64,000 bases of DNA from an uncultured Bacteroidales bacterium (GCA_905236635.1 CAJOCJ010000004.1:1-64000), one strand, 5' to 3'. Counted from the stretch's first letter, positions 27,238 to 35,873 are shown. Notes: generated by a model not told the origin, from the sequence alone. Numbers and translations: made by a program.

Positions 27238-28287
27238 ATGATTCTTTATAAAAACGACATCGAAAAACTAAGAACTCTCATTGCTTCACACACAGAGGTG
27301 TTCCTCCTTCTTGATGAGAACACCAATCGTTATTGTCTGCAGCAGTTTCACGCGCTTGGATTAAAGAATGACAACATCACGATTATTATCCCGGCAGGAG
27401 AGGCGCATAAAAACATCAATACAGTTCAGTATATCTGGTCACAACTTATTGAAAATCATGCTGATAGGAAGTCGTTGCTGATAAATCTGGGCGGCGGCAT
27501 GGTAACCGACATTGGAGGATTTGCGGCATCGTGCTATCAGAGAGGAATTGATTTTGTCAATATCCCGACCACCTTGTTGGGCATGATTGACGCTTCCGTC
27601 GGAGGCAAGACAGGCATTGATTTCCAGGGACTTAAGAATCAAATCGGACTCTTCTCGCAACCTTTAGCAGTAGTGGTTTTATTTGAATTTCTTGAAACTC
27701 TTCCCAAACGTGAACTCCTTTCAGGCCTCGCCGAAATTATCAAATATGGCTTTATTGTTAATAAAGATTTCCTGAACGCTAATCTTCCTAATAATCCTAC
27801 CAATCCTATCAATCCTACTTGGATAGTAAAAGCCATCTCCGCTAAGCAAGAAATCACCGTTGCTGATACCACCGAACAAGGCCTCCGCAAGATCCTAAAC
27901 TTCGGCCATACTATCGGTCATGCACTTGAGACATATCTCCTTGATACTCAAAAGAGTATAAAACATGGGGAAGGGGTGGCGCTTGGAATGATTCCGGCCT
28001 TGTATCTTTCAGAAAAGTATTTGAATTTAGACCATCAAATAACTTTAAACTATAAAGATATCTATAAACAGCAATTCAATAGATTTAATCTGAATGACAT
28101 TCCTGTTGAGAATTTGATGGATATTATGCGTCACGATAAGAAAAACCAAGGCGGCGACATCCGTTTTGTGCTGATTGAGGATTACGGCAAGCCCGTTTAT
28201 GATGTGGTCGTGAAGCCTGAAGATATAAAGGATTCCATAACGTATCTCATTGATTATCTGAACGATGCGAATTATTGGGGGAAATAA
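27238..28287 (+). CDS. aroB: 3-dehydroquinate synthase
   Basis: 349 residues. NAD motif LLINLGGGMVTDIGGFAAS, then FVNIPTTLLGMIDASVGGKTGID. The zinc ligands lie in SGLAEIIKYG (Glu), FGHTIGHALE (His) and KHGEGVALGM (His). Converts DAHP to 3-dehydroquinate in the shikimate pathway. Residues 182-194 (LPNNPTNPINPTW) are encoded by a 9-bp repeat array that does not look like normal AroB sequence but keeps the frame; it lies between the zinc Glu motif and the TTEQGLRKILNFGH motif. The next gene, aroA, overlaps by 23 bases. Confidence 0.95.
   Translation: MILYKNDIEKLRTLIASHTEVFLLLDENTNRYCLQQFHALGLKNDNITIIIPAGEAHKNINTVQYIWSQLIENHADRKSLLINLGGGMVTDIGGFAASCYQRGIDFVNIPTTLLGMIDASVGGKTGIDFQGLKNQIGLFSQPLAVVVLFEFLETLPKRELLSGLAEIIKYGFIVNKDFLNANLPNNPTNPINPTWIVKAISAKQEITVADTTEQGLRKILNFGHTIGHALETYLLDTQKSIKHGEGVALGMIPALYLSEKYLNLDHQITLNYKDIYKQQFNRFNLNDIPVENLMDIMRHDKKNQGGDIRFVLIEDYGKPVYDVVVKPEDIKDSITYLIDYLNDANYWGK
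27793..27819. repeat. 9-bp repeat array inside aroB
   Basis: Three codon-aligned units AATCCTACC, AATCCTATC, AATCCTACT, encoding (Asn-Pro-Thr/Ile)x3, with a partial unit before it. The same unit occurs in aroA, near 63.3-63.4 kb and in the TIGR02757 gene. Confidence 0.85.
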
Positions 28288-29542
28288 GAATTTTGATGTT
28301 ACGGCAAACCTCGTGGGCAGTAAGAGCGAATCAAATCGCGCCCTGATGATTGCCTATTACGGCGGTTTCACGCCCCGCATCAAAAATCTCTCCACCTCCG
28401 ATGATACGAAATTGTTAAAGGAAATTCTTGATTCATTACAATCTCCTACTAATCCCACCAATCCAACTAATCCTATAACTTCTAGGATTATCAACTGCTA
28501 CAACTCCGGTACCGTGCTTAGGTTTTTACTGACAGCCTTGTCTGTGGGACCGTGGCGTGCCGCGTCATGTATCCTCACAGGTTCCGAGCGTATGCAGCAA
28601 CGTCCCATCGGCGACTTGGTTGACGCCTTGCGAGAAATCGGCGCTGACATAAGATACATGGGAGAGGATGGATTTCCACCGGTGGAAATCCATCCCGTAG
28701 AGACGTGCCATGGCGCGTCTATGCACAACACAATTTCCGTGGATATCACTAAATCCTCACAATTTGCCTCGTCGTTATTATTGGCAATGCCATCTTTGAT
28801 TGGGATGCGACGCGCCACGACATTGCATCTCGACGGCGACCTCTCGTCGCTCCCGTATATCGACATGACCATTGCTGTGATGCAGAAATTCGGCGCTAAG
28901 ATTCACCGCGATGACCGAGATATAGTCCTACAACCATCTGATTATCAAGATGTTGAATATTGCGTGGAATCCGACTGGACCTGTGCATCATACTGGTACG
29001 AGGCCGTTGCCTTGTCAGAGAATGGCCATGCCCGACTGAAGAACCTTCACCTAGATTCCAAACAAGGTGACGCCGTTGTCGCCAAATGGTTCGAGAAATT
29101 CGGTGTGAAATCGGTCCAAGACGGCGTTGACGTGGTCATAACCCGTGTGAAGCCATTGTCTGGAGTGTCGCATGATGATATGGATTATTCATTCGATTTC
29201 ATCAACAACCCTGATCTGTACCCAACCATCGCCGCCACCTGTGCTGGTCTGGGAGTGGAGGGTCATTTCAAGGGATTACGCAATCTCAAGCACAAGGAAT
29301 CTGATAGGGTGGCGGCGATGACAACGGAATTGGTAAAGACGCACGGCCGTGCGTCTCAATCGTCTGTACAGACGTGCCATGGCGCGTCTCTACCAATCTT
29401 CGATTCTCACGACGATCACCGCATCGCAATGGCTCTAGCACCGCTGGCAATGAAAATCGGCGCCATTGAAATCAATGACGCCGACGTAGTCTCAAAATCT
29501 TATCCTAACTTCTGGGAGGAATTTACTCCCATCCTGAAGTGA
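28265..29542 (+). CDS. aroA: 3-phosphoshikimate 1-carboxyvinyltransferase (EPSP synthase)
   Basis: 425 residues. Substrate-site motifs are present: GSKSESNRALMIA, YNSGTVLRFLLTAL, LTGSERMQQRP, DITKSSQFASSLLLAMP, RNLKHKESDRVAAM, and DSHDDHRIAMALAPLA. Catalyses PEP addition to shikimate-3-phosphate. Three places carry repeat DNA in frame: residues 60-71 (SPTNPTNPTNPI) from a 9-bp array; residues 145-152 (VETCHGAS) from a palindrome; and residues about 358-376 (VKTHGRASQSSVQTCHGAS) from a double palindrome. All lie in loops between conserved motifs, so the enzyme is probably active. The end overlaps the convergent LutA-like gene by 20 bases. Confidence 0.94.
   Translation: MRIIGGNKNFDVTANLVGSKSESNRALMIAYYGGFTPRIKNLSTSDDTKLLKEILDSLQSPTNPTNPTNPITSRIINCYNSGTVLRFLLTALSVGPWRAASCILTGSERMQQRPIGDLVDALREIGADIRYMGEDGFPPVEIHPVETCHGASMHNTISVDITKSSQFASSLLLAMPSLIGMRRATTLHLDGDLSSLPYIDMTIAVMQKFGAKIHRDDRDIVLQPSDYQDVEYCVESDWTCASYWYEAVALSENGHARLKNLHLDSKQGDAVVAKWFEKFGVKSVQDGVDVVITRVKPLSGVSHDDMDYSFDFINNPDLYPTIAATCAGLGVEGHFKGLRNLKHKESDRVAAMTTELVKTHGRASQSSVQTCHGASLPIFDSHDDHRIAMALAPLAMKIGAIEINDADVVSKSYPNFWEEFTPILK
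28442..28477. repeat. 9-bp repeat array inside aroA
   Basis: Four codon-aligned units: TCTCCTACT, AATCCCACC, AATCCAACT, AATCCTATA. They encode S/N-P-T/I four times (residues 60-71). Same family as the aroB array. Confidence 0.85.
28666..28695. repeat. 30-bp perfect palindrome inside aroA
   Basis: GGATGGATTTCCACC (28666-28680) is followed with no spacer by its exact reverse complement (28681-28695). It encodes part of EDGFPPVEIHP; GFPPxxI is a conserved AroA segment, so conserved sequence takes part in the palindrome. It ends 1 base before the next palindromic element. Confidence 0.8.
28697..28720. repeat. Palindromic element copy 1 inside aroA
   Basis: GTAG followed by AGACGTGCCATGGCGCGTCT (28701-28720), a 20-base palindrome with one G-T type mismatch. 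The identical 20 bases recur at 29370-29389. In frame, encodes VETCHGAS. Confidence 0.85.
29332..29395. repeat. Compound palindromic element inside aroA
   Basis: Three inverted repeats in a row: AGACGCACGGCCGTGCGTCT (29337-29356, perfect), GTCTGTACAGAC (29362-29373, perfect) and AGACGTGCCATGGCGCGTCT (29370-29389). The outer ends GGTAAAGACG and CGTCTCTACC are near-complementary, so the whole block can also fold as one long hairpin. It encodes about residues 357-377 in frame. Confidence 0.85.
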
Positions 29543-30248
29543 GCACATCCACAATGTGAATCATCTTTATCGGTAGTCCCTGCTTCTTGGCATATGAGTC
29601 AAGATGCAGATGGCACGAGATGTCGTTGGTTATCAAGTATTCCGCGCCGGCATCTATCGCATCCTTGAGTTTCTTGTCAGCCATGGACGACGAGATGGCC
29701 TCGTGCTGCACAGCAAACAAGCCTTTCCCCATGCCACAGCATATCTCGGGATGTTTCAACTCAACCAACTCCAGCCCGTTGACCTTCGAAAGCAGCTGTC
29801 GTGCTTCATTTTTAAGGTTTAATTCGCGTAAAGCGGAACAGGAGTCCAGATAAGCGCATTTATAAGGAAATACTGCCTCAAAATAATCCTTGTGTACTTG
29901 ATTTACAAGGAAATCGGTGATCTCATAGATGCTCCCGACAAGTCTGTTGCACTGCAGATGATGACTCGAGTTATGGAAAATCTCTTTGTATCTCGTCTTG
30001 ATGAATGCCACACACGAGGCGCTGATGCCTACGATAGGACGGTTGCCCTGGAAGTCGCGTAAAAACTTCTCGCCAAGGGTACGTGCCTCATCGACATAGC
30101 CGCTGTTGAACGCGAACTTGCCGCAACATGTCTGCTCGGGGTTGTATTCCACCTCGACGCCCGCCGCTTTCAACAGTTTGAGGGTGTTCATCGCCGTCAT
30201 CGGGTATAACTGGTCGATTAGACAAGATACAAAGAGGTTTACTGTCAT
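29523..30248 (-). CDS. LutA/LldE-like iron-sulfur oxidoreductase (cysteine-rich CCG protein)
   Basis: 241 residues, the normal length for LutA. Two CCG domains: TCCGKFAFNSGYVDEAR (Cys41-Cys42) and ICCGMGKGLFAVQHEAISSSM, with further Cys in VSCLIDQLYP, GISASCVAFI, YLDSCSALREL and NDISCHLHLD. LutA is part of the LutABC lactate-oxidation complex, but no lutB or lutC is nearby, so the substrate is uncertain. It follows the M3 peptidase gene by 18 bases on the same strand, and overlaps the aroA end convergently by 20 bases. Confidence 0.85.
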   Translation of the reverse strand: MTVNLFVSCLIDQLYPMTAMNTLKLLKAAGVEVEYNPEQTCCGKFAFNSGYVDEARTLGEKFLRDFQGNRPIVGISASCVAFIKTRYKEIFHNSSHHLQCNRLVGSIYEITDFLVNQVHKDYFEAVFPYKCAYLDSCSALRELNLKNEARQLLSKVNGLELVELKHPEICCGMGKGLFAVQHEAISSSMADKKLKDAIDAGAEYLITNDISCHLHLDSYAKKQGLPIKMIHIVDVLTSGWE

Positions 30249-30266
30249 GATAATCAGTGTTTTATA

Positions 30267-32378
30267 TTATTTCAAACCACGTGCCTTCAGGTATGGCTCA
30301 ATGCTCGGCTCTTCGCCTCTGAACTTCTTGTATTGCACCATTCCTTCGTCGTTGCCGCATTCCTGCAAGCAGTTGATTCTGAATGATTTGGCTAGTTCTG
30401 GATTGAACAGATCGCCTGATTCTTTGAAGTAGTTGAAGGCGTCTTTGTCGAGCACCTCGGCCCAGGTGTAAGCGTAATAGCCAGCGCTATAGCCGCCGCT
30501 GAACACATGCGAGAAGTTGGTGCTGCGATAACGTGGCTGAATCTGGTGAATCAAGCCGATGGCACGCATCTGCTCTTCTTCAAAGGCATCAACGTCAAGA
30601 TTATTGATTTCGTCGATGTCGGTGAGCTCGTGGTACTTCATGTCCAAGATTGAAGCCGCGATGAGTTCGGTGGTGTTGAAGCCCTGATTGAACAATGCGC
30701 TGTTTTCGAGCTTCTCGATGAGGCTGTCGGGCATCACCTCGCCAGTCTGGTAATGCTTGGCATACATCCTGATGACCTCAGGCTCGCCAGCCCAGTTTTC
30801 CATGATTTGCGAAGGCAGCTCCACATAGTCGTGAGGCACGCTGCCGCAGGTCCTGCTGTATTTTCCTTTTGAGAAGAAGGCGTGGAGGCTGTGTCCGAAC
30901 TCATGCCACATCGTCTCTGTCTCGTCCCAGTTGAGCAGGGCAGGGGTGTCGCCCGATGCTGGAGTGAAGTTCATGACAAGCTGGATAAGAGCCGGATGCC
31001 ACACCTCGTTGATGTCGTAGCCGCCTTCACGGAACCCGGTGCACCATGCGCCGCTGCTCTTGCTCTCACGAGGATAATAATCAAGATAAAGGAGTCCCAA
31101 TGTTGAGCCGTCGAAGTCTTTCACCTCAAAGGTCTCAACGCCATCATAATAAACCGGAATGTCATTTCTCTTCTCGAATGTGACGCCATATAACTTATTG
31201 GCTGCCATAAACATACCGTTGCGTACGTTGCCCAGCGAGAGATATGGTCTCAAGGCATTTTCGTCAAAGTCGTATTTTGCCTTGCGGAGCTTCTCGGCGA
31301 AATACCACCAGTCAGAACGCTGAATCTCAACAGGTTCTGCGTGTACGTCATCGTCATGGCCTGCTAAATTCTGCATTTCATGACGCTCTTTCTTTGCAAG
31401 CTCATTGGCTGAATAGAAGATGTCGTCAAGGAATTTATCCACAGTCTTATCGTCTTTTGCCATATTTACTGCTAAAACATAGTTAGCATAGTTATTGTAG
31501 CCGAAAAGCTGTGCCTTCTGCAGTCTCAACGCAAGCATTTCCTTGATGATGGCCTTGTTGTCGTATTCGTTGTTGTTGTCGCAGCGGTTATAATAGGCGT
31601 TGTACATCTCACAGCGCAACCTTGAGTTATCGGCATATGTCAGGAACGGGATTAGGCTCGGCTTACTCAGCGTGAACACCCATTTGCCGTCCTCAGCTGC
31701 CGCGTCGATGCTGCTTTGTGGCAAGCCTGCGAGATCTTCCGCGTTGTCGATGATGAGCTTGTAGTTACTATTCTCCTTCAAAAGATTATTGCCAAACTGC
31801 AGACTCAATATGGAAAGTCTCTCGTTGATCTCGCGAAGCTTTGCCTGGTCTTCTTCGTTCAGACCTGCGCCGCTGCGGATGAAGTCGTTGTAGTATTTCT
31901 CAACCACACGGTTCTGCTGGTCATCAAGGTTCATCTCCGCACGATGGTCGTACACATATTTTATTCTTTCGAAAAGTGCAGGGTTCATGGAGATATCGTC
32001 GCCGTGTGCCGTCATGAGAGGCATCACTTCTTCGGCGATAGCCTGCATCTCGTCGTTGTTCATGCATTCCATCATATTGAAAAACACGCCCGACACCTTG
32101 TTGAGCAGCTCGCCCGATTTGTCAAAAGCCCAGATGGTGTTGTCGAAACTCGGAGTTTCGGTATTATTGCATATTGCCTCTATTTCGGCTTTCTGCTGTT
32201 TCATCCCCTCGATGAATGCCGGCATGTAATGCTCGTTTTTTATCTTGTCGAAAGCAGGTGCCTCAAGATATGTGCCGTAGTCGGATAAAAATGGATTTTT
32301 GTTGCAACTGTCTGAGTTACAAGATGTTAAGCCTATGACGCTCATAGCATAAATGATTAAATAGTGTTTAATTTTCAT
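30267..32378 (-). CDS. M3-family peptidyl-dipeptidase, lipoprotein (Dcp-like)
   Basis: 703 residues from ATG 32378; a TTG further upstream also opens the frame but lies next to the promoter box. Lipoprotein signal MKIKHYLIIYAMSVIGLTSC with lipid-accepting Cys20. The zinc site HEFGH (residues 492-496) sits in ETMWHEFGHSLHAFFSKGKY, with the third ligand Glu expected about 25 residues on. SGGYSAGYYAYTWAEVLDKDAF near the C-terminus is typical of the Dcp/oligopeptidase A group. Anchored in the periplasm or at the surface, it would cut dipeptides or short peptides, possibly products of the secreted proteases. Has its own -7 box. Confidence 0.93.
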   Translation of the reverse strand: MKIKHYLIIYAMSVIGLTSCNSDSCNKNPFLSDYGTYLEAPAFDKIKNEHYMPAFIEGMKQQKAEIEAICNNTETPSFDNTIWAFDKSGELLNKVSGVFFNMMECMNNDEMQAIAEEVMPLMTAHGDDISMNPALFERIKYVYDHRAEMNLDDQQNRVVEKYYNDFIRSGAGLNEEDQAKLREINERLSILSLQFGNNLLKENSNYKLIIDNAEDLAGLPQSSIDAAAEDGKWVFTLSKPSLIPFLTYADNSRLRCEMYNAYYNRCDNNNEYDNKAIIKEMLALRLQKAQLFGYNNYANYVLAVNMAKDDKTVDKFLDDIFYSANELAKKERHEMQNLAGHDDDVHAEPVEIQRSDWWYFAEKLRKAKYDFDENALRPYLSLGNVRNGMFMAANKLYGVTFEKRNDIPVYYDGVETFEVKDFDGSTLGLLYLDYYPRESKSSGAWCTGFREGGYDINEVWHPALIQLVMNFTPASGDTPALLNWDETETMWHEFGHSLHAFFSKGKYSRTCGSVPHDYVELPSQIMENWAGEPEVIRMYAKHYQTGEVMPDSLIEKLENSALFNQGFNTTELIAASILDMKYHELTDIDEINNLDVDAFEEEQMRAIGLIHQIQPRYRSTNFSHVFSGGYSAGYYAYTWAEVLDKDAFNYFKESGDLFNPELAKSFRINCLQECGNDEGMVQYKKFRGEEPSIEPYLKARGLK

Positions 32379-32403
32379 GTTAAATTTAGTTTTGTACAAA
32401 CTG

Positions 32404-32411
32404 CAAAGATA
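32404..32411 (-). promoter_or_regulatory. Bacteroidota -7 box for the M3 peptidase gene
   Basis: Minus strand TATCTTTG, 25 bases before ATG 32378. It supports the ATG start over the upstream TTG. Confidence 0.65.
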
Positions 32412-32487
32412 GTAAAAAGTTCATAAAGTCCATAAAGATATTTAAGATTTTAAAGATTAAAAAATTGAGAAAAATTTCATTATTTTC

Positions 32488-32517
32488 TTGCAAATTCAAA
32501 AATCAATGCATATATTT
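32488..32517 (+). promoter_or_regulatory. Promoter of the alpha-glucan operon
   Basis: TTG at 32488-32490, 19-base spacer, TATATTTG at 32510-32517. RNA would start near 32524, which rules out in-frame codons at 32488 and 32506 as starts and favours ATG 32554. Confidence 0.72.
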
Positions 32518-32553
32518 GCGGATTGTAATTTGGGTAAAAATTTTATAAAAAAT

Positions 32554-34584
32554 ATGTCATACATCTCTTTCGACAAACGGCAGCTGGTAAATCTCGAGTT
32601 CGCGATGAACAAGGAGATACTGCGTTCCAACCGCCTTGGAGCTTTCTATAACACTACAATAATTGGCTGTAACACACGAAAATACCACGGATTGCTGGTG
32701 GTCCCACAGCCTCAGCTTGACAACAACGTGCATGTGCTGCTGTCGTCGATCGACGAGACGATAATAGCCAACAAAGAGGAGTTCCATCTCGGTGTCCACG
32801 AATACCAGGACGGCACCATCTATCCTCGCGGACATAAATATATGCGCGAGTTTACAGCAGTGCCGATACCGAAGATGAGATACCGCATCGGCAGTTCCAT
32901 CCTCACGAAAGAGCTTATCTTCGGCGAGAAAGAGTCACGTGTGCTCATCCGCTACACCCTCGAGGAGGCTGCACAGCCTGTGACGCTGCGTCTCACGCCA
33001 TTCCTGGCGTTCCGTAACGTCCACATGGTGACACACGAAAACCACGTCGCAAACCGCAAATACATACCTCTGAAAAACGGCGCGGCATGGCAGATGTATG
33101 AAAACTACGACCATTTGTGCTTCCAGCTCTCGAAAGCAAATGAATATACCCATTGCCCGGATTGGTATCGTAACGTGTTCTATATCAGGGAGTTTGAGCG
33201 TGGCTACGATGCCACCGAAGACCTCTATGTGCCAGGATTCTTCGAGCTGACGATGAAACCTGGTGAGAACGTCGTTGTCTCGGCAGGCCTCGAGGAACGT
33301 AATCCTGCCATCCTCAAGAAACACTTCGAAGACCAGATAGAACACCGCATCCCATGCGATAACTTTGAGCATTGCCTCCAGAACTCGGCACTGCAGTTTA
33401 TAATTAGAGGTGACGAAGGTACTAGAATGTACGCTGGTTTCCCGTGGTTCGGCTCATGCAGCCGCGACACCTTCCTCTCGATGCCGGGCATCTGCCTCGC
33501 CAACGACGACGAGAAGACGTTCAAAGAGATGCTGAAATACTTCATCAAGAGGATGCACGGAGCCTTCTTCCCGCATAAATACTACCAGAAGAGCCTTTAT
33601 TACACTGCCGTCGACTCGCCGCTGTGGTTCTTCATGAACCTTCAGAAATATGAGTCGATGCTGGGTAAGACAAGAGCCGCCATCTGGCGCGAATACGGCG
33701 AGGTGATAACCACTATCCTCGACAGCTTCATCAACGGCACCGACTACAACGTGAAGGCGCAGGACAACGGACTGCTGTACGCAGGCAACGAGAACCTAGC
33801 TCTTACATGGATGAACGTGTTCTGCAACGGCAAGCCGTGGACACCTAGAACGGGATATGCCATAGAGGTCAACGCATTGTGGTACAACGCCTTGCGTTAT
33901 GGCGTGGAGCTACTGAGAGTCGCCGACAAGAAGAACCCACATCTCAAGGTGTGGCAGAAATATGCCAAGAAACTCGAGACATCGTTTGTCGAGACGTTCT
34001 ACGACGAGCAGAACAATATGTTCTATGACTACGTCAACGAACACGAGAAAAACGAGATGGTGCGTCCTAACATGATGATAGCGGCGTCGTTACGTTACTC
34101 GCCATTAAACGACACTTTAAAGAAAAGAATACTTGATATAACACGCTCTGAGTTGCTGACCATCAGAGGGTTACGTTCGCTGTCGCCTCGCGACGTCAAC
34201 TATCGTGGTGTGACCATCGGCAACCATCGTGAGCGTGAGCAGGCGTATCACATGGGAACTGTATTCCCTTGGCTGATAATGCCTTACACCGATCTGTGCG
34301 TGCGTCTATACAGAAAGACGGCCGTGCCTTACCTTGAAGATCTATATCAAGGCTTTGAGCAGTCTATCTTCGAGAATGGCATCGGCAGCATCTCCGAGAT
34401 CTACGACGGCAACCCGCCTCATGAGGCACGTGGCTGCATCTCGCAGTCGACGAGCGTGGCGGCATTGCTGTATCTGAGATATGTCATCAACTGGCTGAAA
34501 TTCAGTCCGGAAGAGGAGATGAAACGTTTCGACGTTGATAATTCAAGTATTTCCGAGAAGAAAACAAAAAATAAAAAGATATGA
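32554..34584 (+). CDS. Amylo-alpha-1,6-glucosidase (glycogen debranching enzyme)
   Basis: 676 residues from ATG 32554 (MSYISFDKRQLVNLEFAMN); earlier in-frame codons lie at or before the promoter. N-terminal beta domain with RSNRLGAFYNTTIIGCNTRKYHGLLV, characteristic of bacterial GDE proteins, then an (alpha/alpha)6 catalytic domain with FPWFGSCSRDTFLSMPGICL, LTWMNV..GKPWTPRTGYAIEVNALWYNAL and TVFPWLIMPY. Removes alpha-1,6 branches. First gene of a compact operon with a GT4 enzyme and GH57, the order also found in Bacteroides. Overlaps the next gene by 4 bases. Confidence 0.92.
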   Translation: MSYISFDKRQLVNLEFAMNKEILRSNRLGAFYNTTIIGCNTRKYHGLLVVPQPQLDNNVHVLLSSIDETIIANKEEFHLGVHEYQDGTIYPRGHKYMREFTAVPIPKMRYRIGSSILTKELIFGEKESRVLIRYTLEEAAQPVTLRLTPFLAFRNVHMVTHENHVANRKYIPLKNGAAWQMYENYDHLCFQLSKANEYTHCPDWYRNVFYIREFERGYDATEDLYVPGFFELTMKPGENVVVSAGLEERNPAILKKHFEDQIEHRIPCDNFEHCLQNSALQFIIRGDEGTRMYAGFPWFGSCSRDTFLSMPGICLANDDEKTFKEMLKYFIKRMHGAFFPHKYYQKSLYYTAVDSPLWFFMNLQKYESMLGKTRAAIWREYGEVITTILDSFINGTDYNVKAQDNGLLYAGNENLALTWMNVFCNGKPWTPRTGYAIEVNALWYNALRYGVELLRVADKKNPHLKVWQKYAKKLETSFVETFYDEQNNMFYDYVNEHEKNEMVRPNMMIAASLRYSPLNDTLKKRILDITRSELLTIRGLRSLSPRDVNYRGVTIGNHREREQAYHMGTVFPWLIMPYTDLCVRLYRKTAVPYLEDLYQGFEQSIFENGIGSISEIYDGNPPHEARGCISQSTSVAALLYLRYVINWLKFSPEEEMKRFDVDNSSISEKKTKNKKI

Positions 34585-35873
34585 GAGTCTTGATGTTTGG
34601 TTGGGAGTTTCCGCCTCATATCACGGGCGGTCTCGGCACGGCCTGCTTCGGCATGACCAAGGGCCTCGCCAAGAACGGCGTCGATGTGCTGTTCGTGGTG
34701 CCTAAGGCTCATGGCGATGAGGACCAGACCAATGTGCGTCTGCTCAATGCCAGCGACGTCACCGTCGACATCGACCATGAGACGGAGCGAAGCTATTGGG
34801 ACAGGGTGCAATACATGGAAATCGGCTCTAACATCATCCCTTACGTGGGCCCTGAGCAGTATGCGGAGATGGTGGAGGAGCAGCGTCATGCCACACGAGG
34901 CTTCCGAAGCTCGGTGTTCGCGCCACGATACGAGTTCTCTGGCAAATACGGCGCTAACCTCATGGAAGAGGTGGCACGTTACGCCCTCATCGGGTCTTCG
35001 CTCGCCACGAAATACGACTTCGACGTCATCCATGCACACGACTGGCTGACATATTCCGCAGGTATCGCTGCCAAAGAGACAACAGGGAAGCCGCTGGTGG
35101 TGCACATGCATGCCACGGAGTTCGACCGCTCGGGCGAGAACATCAACACCGACGTTTATGCCATTGAGAGAAGAGGCATGGAGGCGGCAGACCTCGTTAT
35201 CACGGTGAGCGACTGGACACGTAACATCGTCATTGAGAAATACGGCATCAACCCGGATAAGGTGATTACCGTGCACAACGCGGTGGAGCCAAGCGACAAA
35301 TCTCTCGATGAATACGAGCGCAGCGGCCTGAAAAACAAGGTCGTGACGTTCCTCGGACGTATCACATTCCAAAAAGGTCCGGAGTATTTCGTGGAGGCGG
35401 CATACAAGATCCTGCAGGTCGACCCCACAATACATTTCGTGATGGCAGGCACCGGCGACCTTCTGCAGAAGATGATAAAGCGTGTGGCACAGCTCAAGAT
35501 AGGCTCGAACTTCCATTTCACTGGATTCTTGAAAGGCAACGACGTCGACCAGATGTTTGCGATGACAGACGTATTTGTAATGCCTTCAATATCAGAGCCT
35601 TTCGGCATAGTTCCGCTTGAGGCTATGCGTCTGAAGGTGCCGGTAGTCATCTCGAAGCAGTCGGGCGTCTCCGAAGTGGTGCAGCATGCCCTGAAAGTCG
35701 ATTTTTGGGACATCAACGGACTCGCCGACGCCATTTACGGCATCTGCAAATACAAGGCTGTCAACGACATTTTCCGTAAGGAAGGAAAAGAGGAAGTCGA
35801 CAACCTCAAATGGGAATACGCCGCCAAGAAAATCAAGGCGGTTTATGAACGTGCTATCGGCCTACAAAAATGA
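34581..35873 (+). CDS. Glycosyltransferase (GT4/GT5-like, glycogen-synthase related)
   Basis: 430 residues. Begins MRVLMFGWEFPPHITGGLGT, the nucleotide-sugar loop motif of starch/glycogen synthase-like enzymes, with VIHAHDWLTYSAGIAA in the N-domain. The C-domain has VTFLGRITFQKGPEYFVEAA and the E-x7-E motif SEPFGIVPLEAMRLKVPVV. It probably builds or extends alpha-glucan chains from a nucleotide-glucose. Start overlaps the debranching-enzyme stop (ATGA), and its own stop overlaps the next start. Confidence 0.88.
   Translation: MRVLMFGWEFPPHITGGLGTACFGMTKGLAKNGVDVLFVVPKAHGDEDQTNVRLLNASDVTVDIDHETERSYWDRVQYMEIGSNIIPYVGPEQYAEMVEEQRHATRGFRSSVFAPRYEFSGKYGANLMEEVARYALIGSSLATKYDFDVIHAHDWLTYSAGIAAKETTGKPLVVHMHATEFDRSGENINTDVYAIERRGMEAADLVITVSDWTRNIVIEKYGINPDKVITVHNAVEPSDKSLDEYERSGLKNKVVTFLGRITFQKGPEYFVEAAYKILQVDPTIHFVMAGTGDLLQKMIKRVAQLKIGSNFHFTGFLKGNDVDQMFAMTDVFVMPSISEPFGIVPLEAMRLKVPVVISKQSGVSEVVQHALKVDFWDINGLADAIYGICKYKAVNDIFRKEGKEEVDNLKWEYAAKKIKAVYERAIGLQK

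Noticed and set aside
34419-35516. 365-codon open frame on the minus strand
   Set aside because: Antisense to the debranching enzyme end and the GT4/GT5 gene; low-complexity composition and no start context.
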